From an uncultured Lachnospiraceae bacterium (GTDB lineage: Bacteria; Bacillota; Clostridia; Lachnospirales; Lachnospiraceae): DNA of 32,490 nt. Positions 31,806-32,490 of this stretch are shown here, in pieces. The position numbers were made by a program, and so were the translations under genes. Under the pieces are notes generated by a model. The model had not been told where the DNA came from and searched no databases. It worked only from the letters and a program-made list of their open reading frames with translations. How positions within the stretch are numbered: position 1 is the stretch's first letter; every line of letters begins with the position of its first letter. The DNA is taken from the NCBI GenBank assembly GCA_947588845.1, contig CANQAR010000049.1:1-32490 (forward strand), read 5' to 3'.

Positions 31806-31984
31806 TAGCGGTCCCTTTCGGCTTCCTTTTCTAAAATTTCATCTAAATCATCTTTTACCTCTTTGCCTGTAATTTCTTCATATGCTTCTGTTATGCCATT
31901 CTTTACCACATATTTCACAATAAAATATAACGCGATCAGAACGATAATCGCCGTACCGCCGCTTATTCCCAATTCTTCCCACAT
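31805..31984 (-). CDS. Small membrane protein heading the accessory Sec operon (59 aa)
   Basis: This 59-residue protein begins MWEELGISGGTAIIVLIALY, giving one membrane helix, and ends in an amphipathic charged helix (EVKDDLDEILEKEAERDR). GGGAGG lies before the ATG at 31984, and its stop overlaps secY2 (TAATG). Accessory Sec loci of streptococci encode two tiny proteins, Asp4 and Asp5, proposed to replace SecE and SecG. By position and topology this could be the clostridial counterpart, but the sequence alone does not prove it, and the helix order differs from SecE. No other SecE/G-like gene is in the operon. Confidence 0.75.
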   Translation of the reverse strand: MWEELGISGGTAIIVLIALYFIVKYVVKNGITEAYEEITGKEVKDDLDEILEKEAERDR

Positions 31985-32020
31985 GATGTATTCCTCCCAA
32001 AAATGGATTCTCTTATAAAT

Positions 32021-32048
32021 ATTATATCAAATACTGCGTAAAATCCAA
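32021..32048 (-). promoter_or_regulatory. Promoter of the accessory Sec operon
   Basis: A perfect TATAAT (32021-32026), extended by an upstream TGA, lies 16 bp from TTGGAT (32043-32048) on the minus strand. The predicted transcription start is about 30 bases before the small gene's ATG. Confidence 0.6.
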
Positions 32049-32062
32049 CGTAATATTTTACG
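32037..32062. repeat. Inverted repeat around the accessory Sec -35
   Basis: CGTAAAAT (32037-32044) and ATTTTACG (32055-32062) are perfect 8-bp inverted arms with a 10-base gap, straddling the -35 element. The placement suggests a repressor or activator site; no regulator is identified. Confidence 0.4.
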
Positions 32063-32158
32063 GCAATTCCGCCGGAACTCTTTCATTTCCCTTATAATTC
32101 TTCTATTAACTGAATGGCGGTAATTATCATATTTGCACGGACATTCCTTAGACACTGC

Positions 32159-32199
32159 AAAAAAGGGCTGTGGTTTCCATTTCCACCGTGATGCAGCCC
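32159..32199 (-). terminator. Terminator of a leftward transcript entering from the right
   Basis: GGGCTG (32165-32170) pairs with CAGCCC (32194-32199), with an inner GGT/ACC pairing, and is followed on the minus strand by six Ts. It would isolate the accessory Sec promoter from upstream transcription. Just to its right only short frames are seen, for example 18 codons at 32211-32267 ending TLISLKENQN. Confidence 0.6.
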
Positions 32200-32317
32200 T
32201 CATTTCTTCATCAATTTTGATTTTCTTTGAGTGATATTAAGGTTTTCCTCCCTCTAGCAACTCGCATACACCTGTATCATACGCCATTTGTATGTAAGCG
32301 CACAATGCTAGGGTGGA

Positions 32318-32346
32318 TTTAAAAATTGATCCCTAAAATATATAAT
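32318..32346 (+). promoter_or_regulatory. Possible rightward promoter at the window edge
   Basis: TTTAAA (32318-32323) and TATAAT (32341-32346) are 17 bp apart. It would transcribe the repeat and micro-ORF to the right. Confidence 0.35.
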
Positions 32347-32350
32347 GATT

Positions 32351-32416
32351 GCTAGGAAACGCGAGCATTTTGCTCCATCTTTGAGGCTAGAAGCGAGCGT
32401 TTTACTTTATCTCAAG
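32351..32416 (+). repeat. Imperfect tandem repeat, about 31-35 bp, two copies
   Basis: Copy 1 (32351-32385) and copy 2 (32386-32416) share the frame GCTAG..GCGAGC.TTTT.CT..ATCT..AG with scattered changes and a few missing bases. They lie between a possible promoter and a ribosome site, so they could form leader RNA structure. Function unknown. Confidence 0.45.
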
Positions 32417-32426
32417 GAGACCAGCT

Positions 32427-32444
32427 ATGAAAAGTCAAGTCTAA
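32427..32444 (+). other. Five-codon micro-ORF with ribosome site
   Basis: AAGGAG (32414-32419) lies seven bases before ATG AAA AGT CAA GTC TAA (Met-Lys-Ser-Gln-Val). An A-run/T-run follows. It could be a leader peptide for a gene beyond the window, or the relic of a gene start. Confidence 0.3.
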
Positions 32445-32490
32445 ATTAGCAAAAAATTTGTTTTTTTGTATCGGTGGAAAAAAGGGTAAC

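Noticed and set aside
32211-32267. 18-codon minus-strand frame ending SLKENQN
   Set aside because: It has a poor ribosome site and is too short to judge; it may be part of a decayed gene entering from the right, so it is only mentioned with the terminator.
1-32490. CRISPR arrays, tRNA or rRNA genes, insertion sequences with transposases
   Set aside because: None was seen: no regularly spaced repeats, no cloverleaf-like segments, and no transposase or integrase coding sequence.

Overview
The window looks like chromosome from a Gram-positive Firmicute of the class Clostridia, most likely a Lachnospiraceae-type gut anaerobe. The reasons are strong AGGAGG-type ribosome sites, sigma-A-like promoters, a feoA-feoA-feoB-Cys-rich iron operon, an AgrC/AgrA-like GHKL/LytTR pair, RelB-type antitoxin remains, and a Gram-positive accessory Sec locus. 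Genus is inferred, not proven. Base composition is mosaic: roughly 1-5000 is clearly AT-rich, most of 5.07-31.8 kb is GC-rich, and about 11.2-12.6 kb and the right edge are AT-richer again.

Layout. (1) 1-4622: a leftward operon of two lipoproteins and a truncated ABC ATPase, divergent from a GHKL histidine kinase and LytTR response regulator. The intergenic region carries a 21-bp-spaced direct repeat of LytTR/AgrA type between two back-to-back promoters. (2) 4623-5066: non-coding boundary with a leftward terminator. (3) 5067-8211: a GT2 glycosyltransferase, a DUF4422 protein, a 46-aa membrane protein with its own promoter and terminator, and a second GT2 enzyme. (4) 8243-11243: the feo ferrous-iron operon, with three copies of a GTTAG-N6-CTAAC palindrome in its promoter and leader. 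(5) 11.3-12.6 kb: a decayed patch holding two antitoxin-like genes without toxins, a histidine-kinase remnant and a broken XRE regulator. (6) 12598-16891: leftward acyltransferase, carbamate kinase, pyruvate kinase and polysaccharide deacetylase, ending at a strong terminator. (7) 17012-21871: a rightward operon with a transglutaminase lipoprotein, a PilC/GspF membrane protein, four small pilin-like membrane proteins and a PilT-type ATPase. (8) 21861-31984: a complete leftward accessory Sec operon (59-aa membrane protein, secY2, asp1, asp2, asp3, secA2, gtfA, gtfB), meeting pilT tail-to-tail with an 11-bp overlap. (9) 31985-32490: its promoter, a terminator from the right, and an unexplained repeat with a micro-ORF.

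How the genes fit together. The accessory Sec genes form a closed glycosylate-and-export module. GtfA/GtfB would add GlcNAc to Ser/Thr of a serine-rich surface protein, Asp1-3 would modify and escort it, and SecA2/SecY2 would export it. No serine-rich repeat substrate lies in the window. The neighbouring pilus-like operon is a second, independent surface-assembly module. Its only ATPase is PilT-like, and no prepilin peptidase or PilB is present here. These two adjacent envelope systems are the most interesting content.
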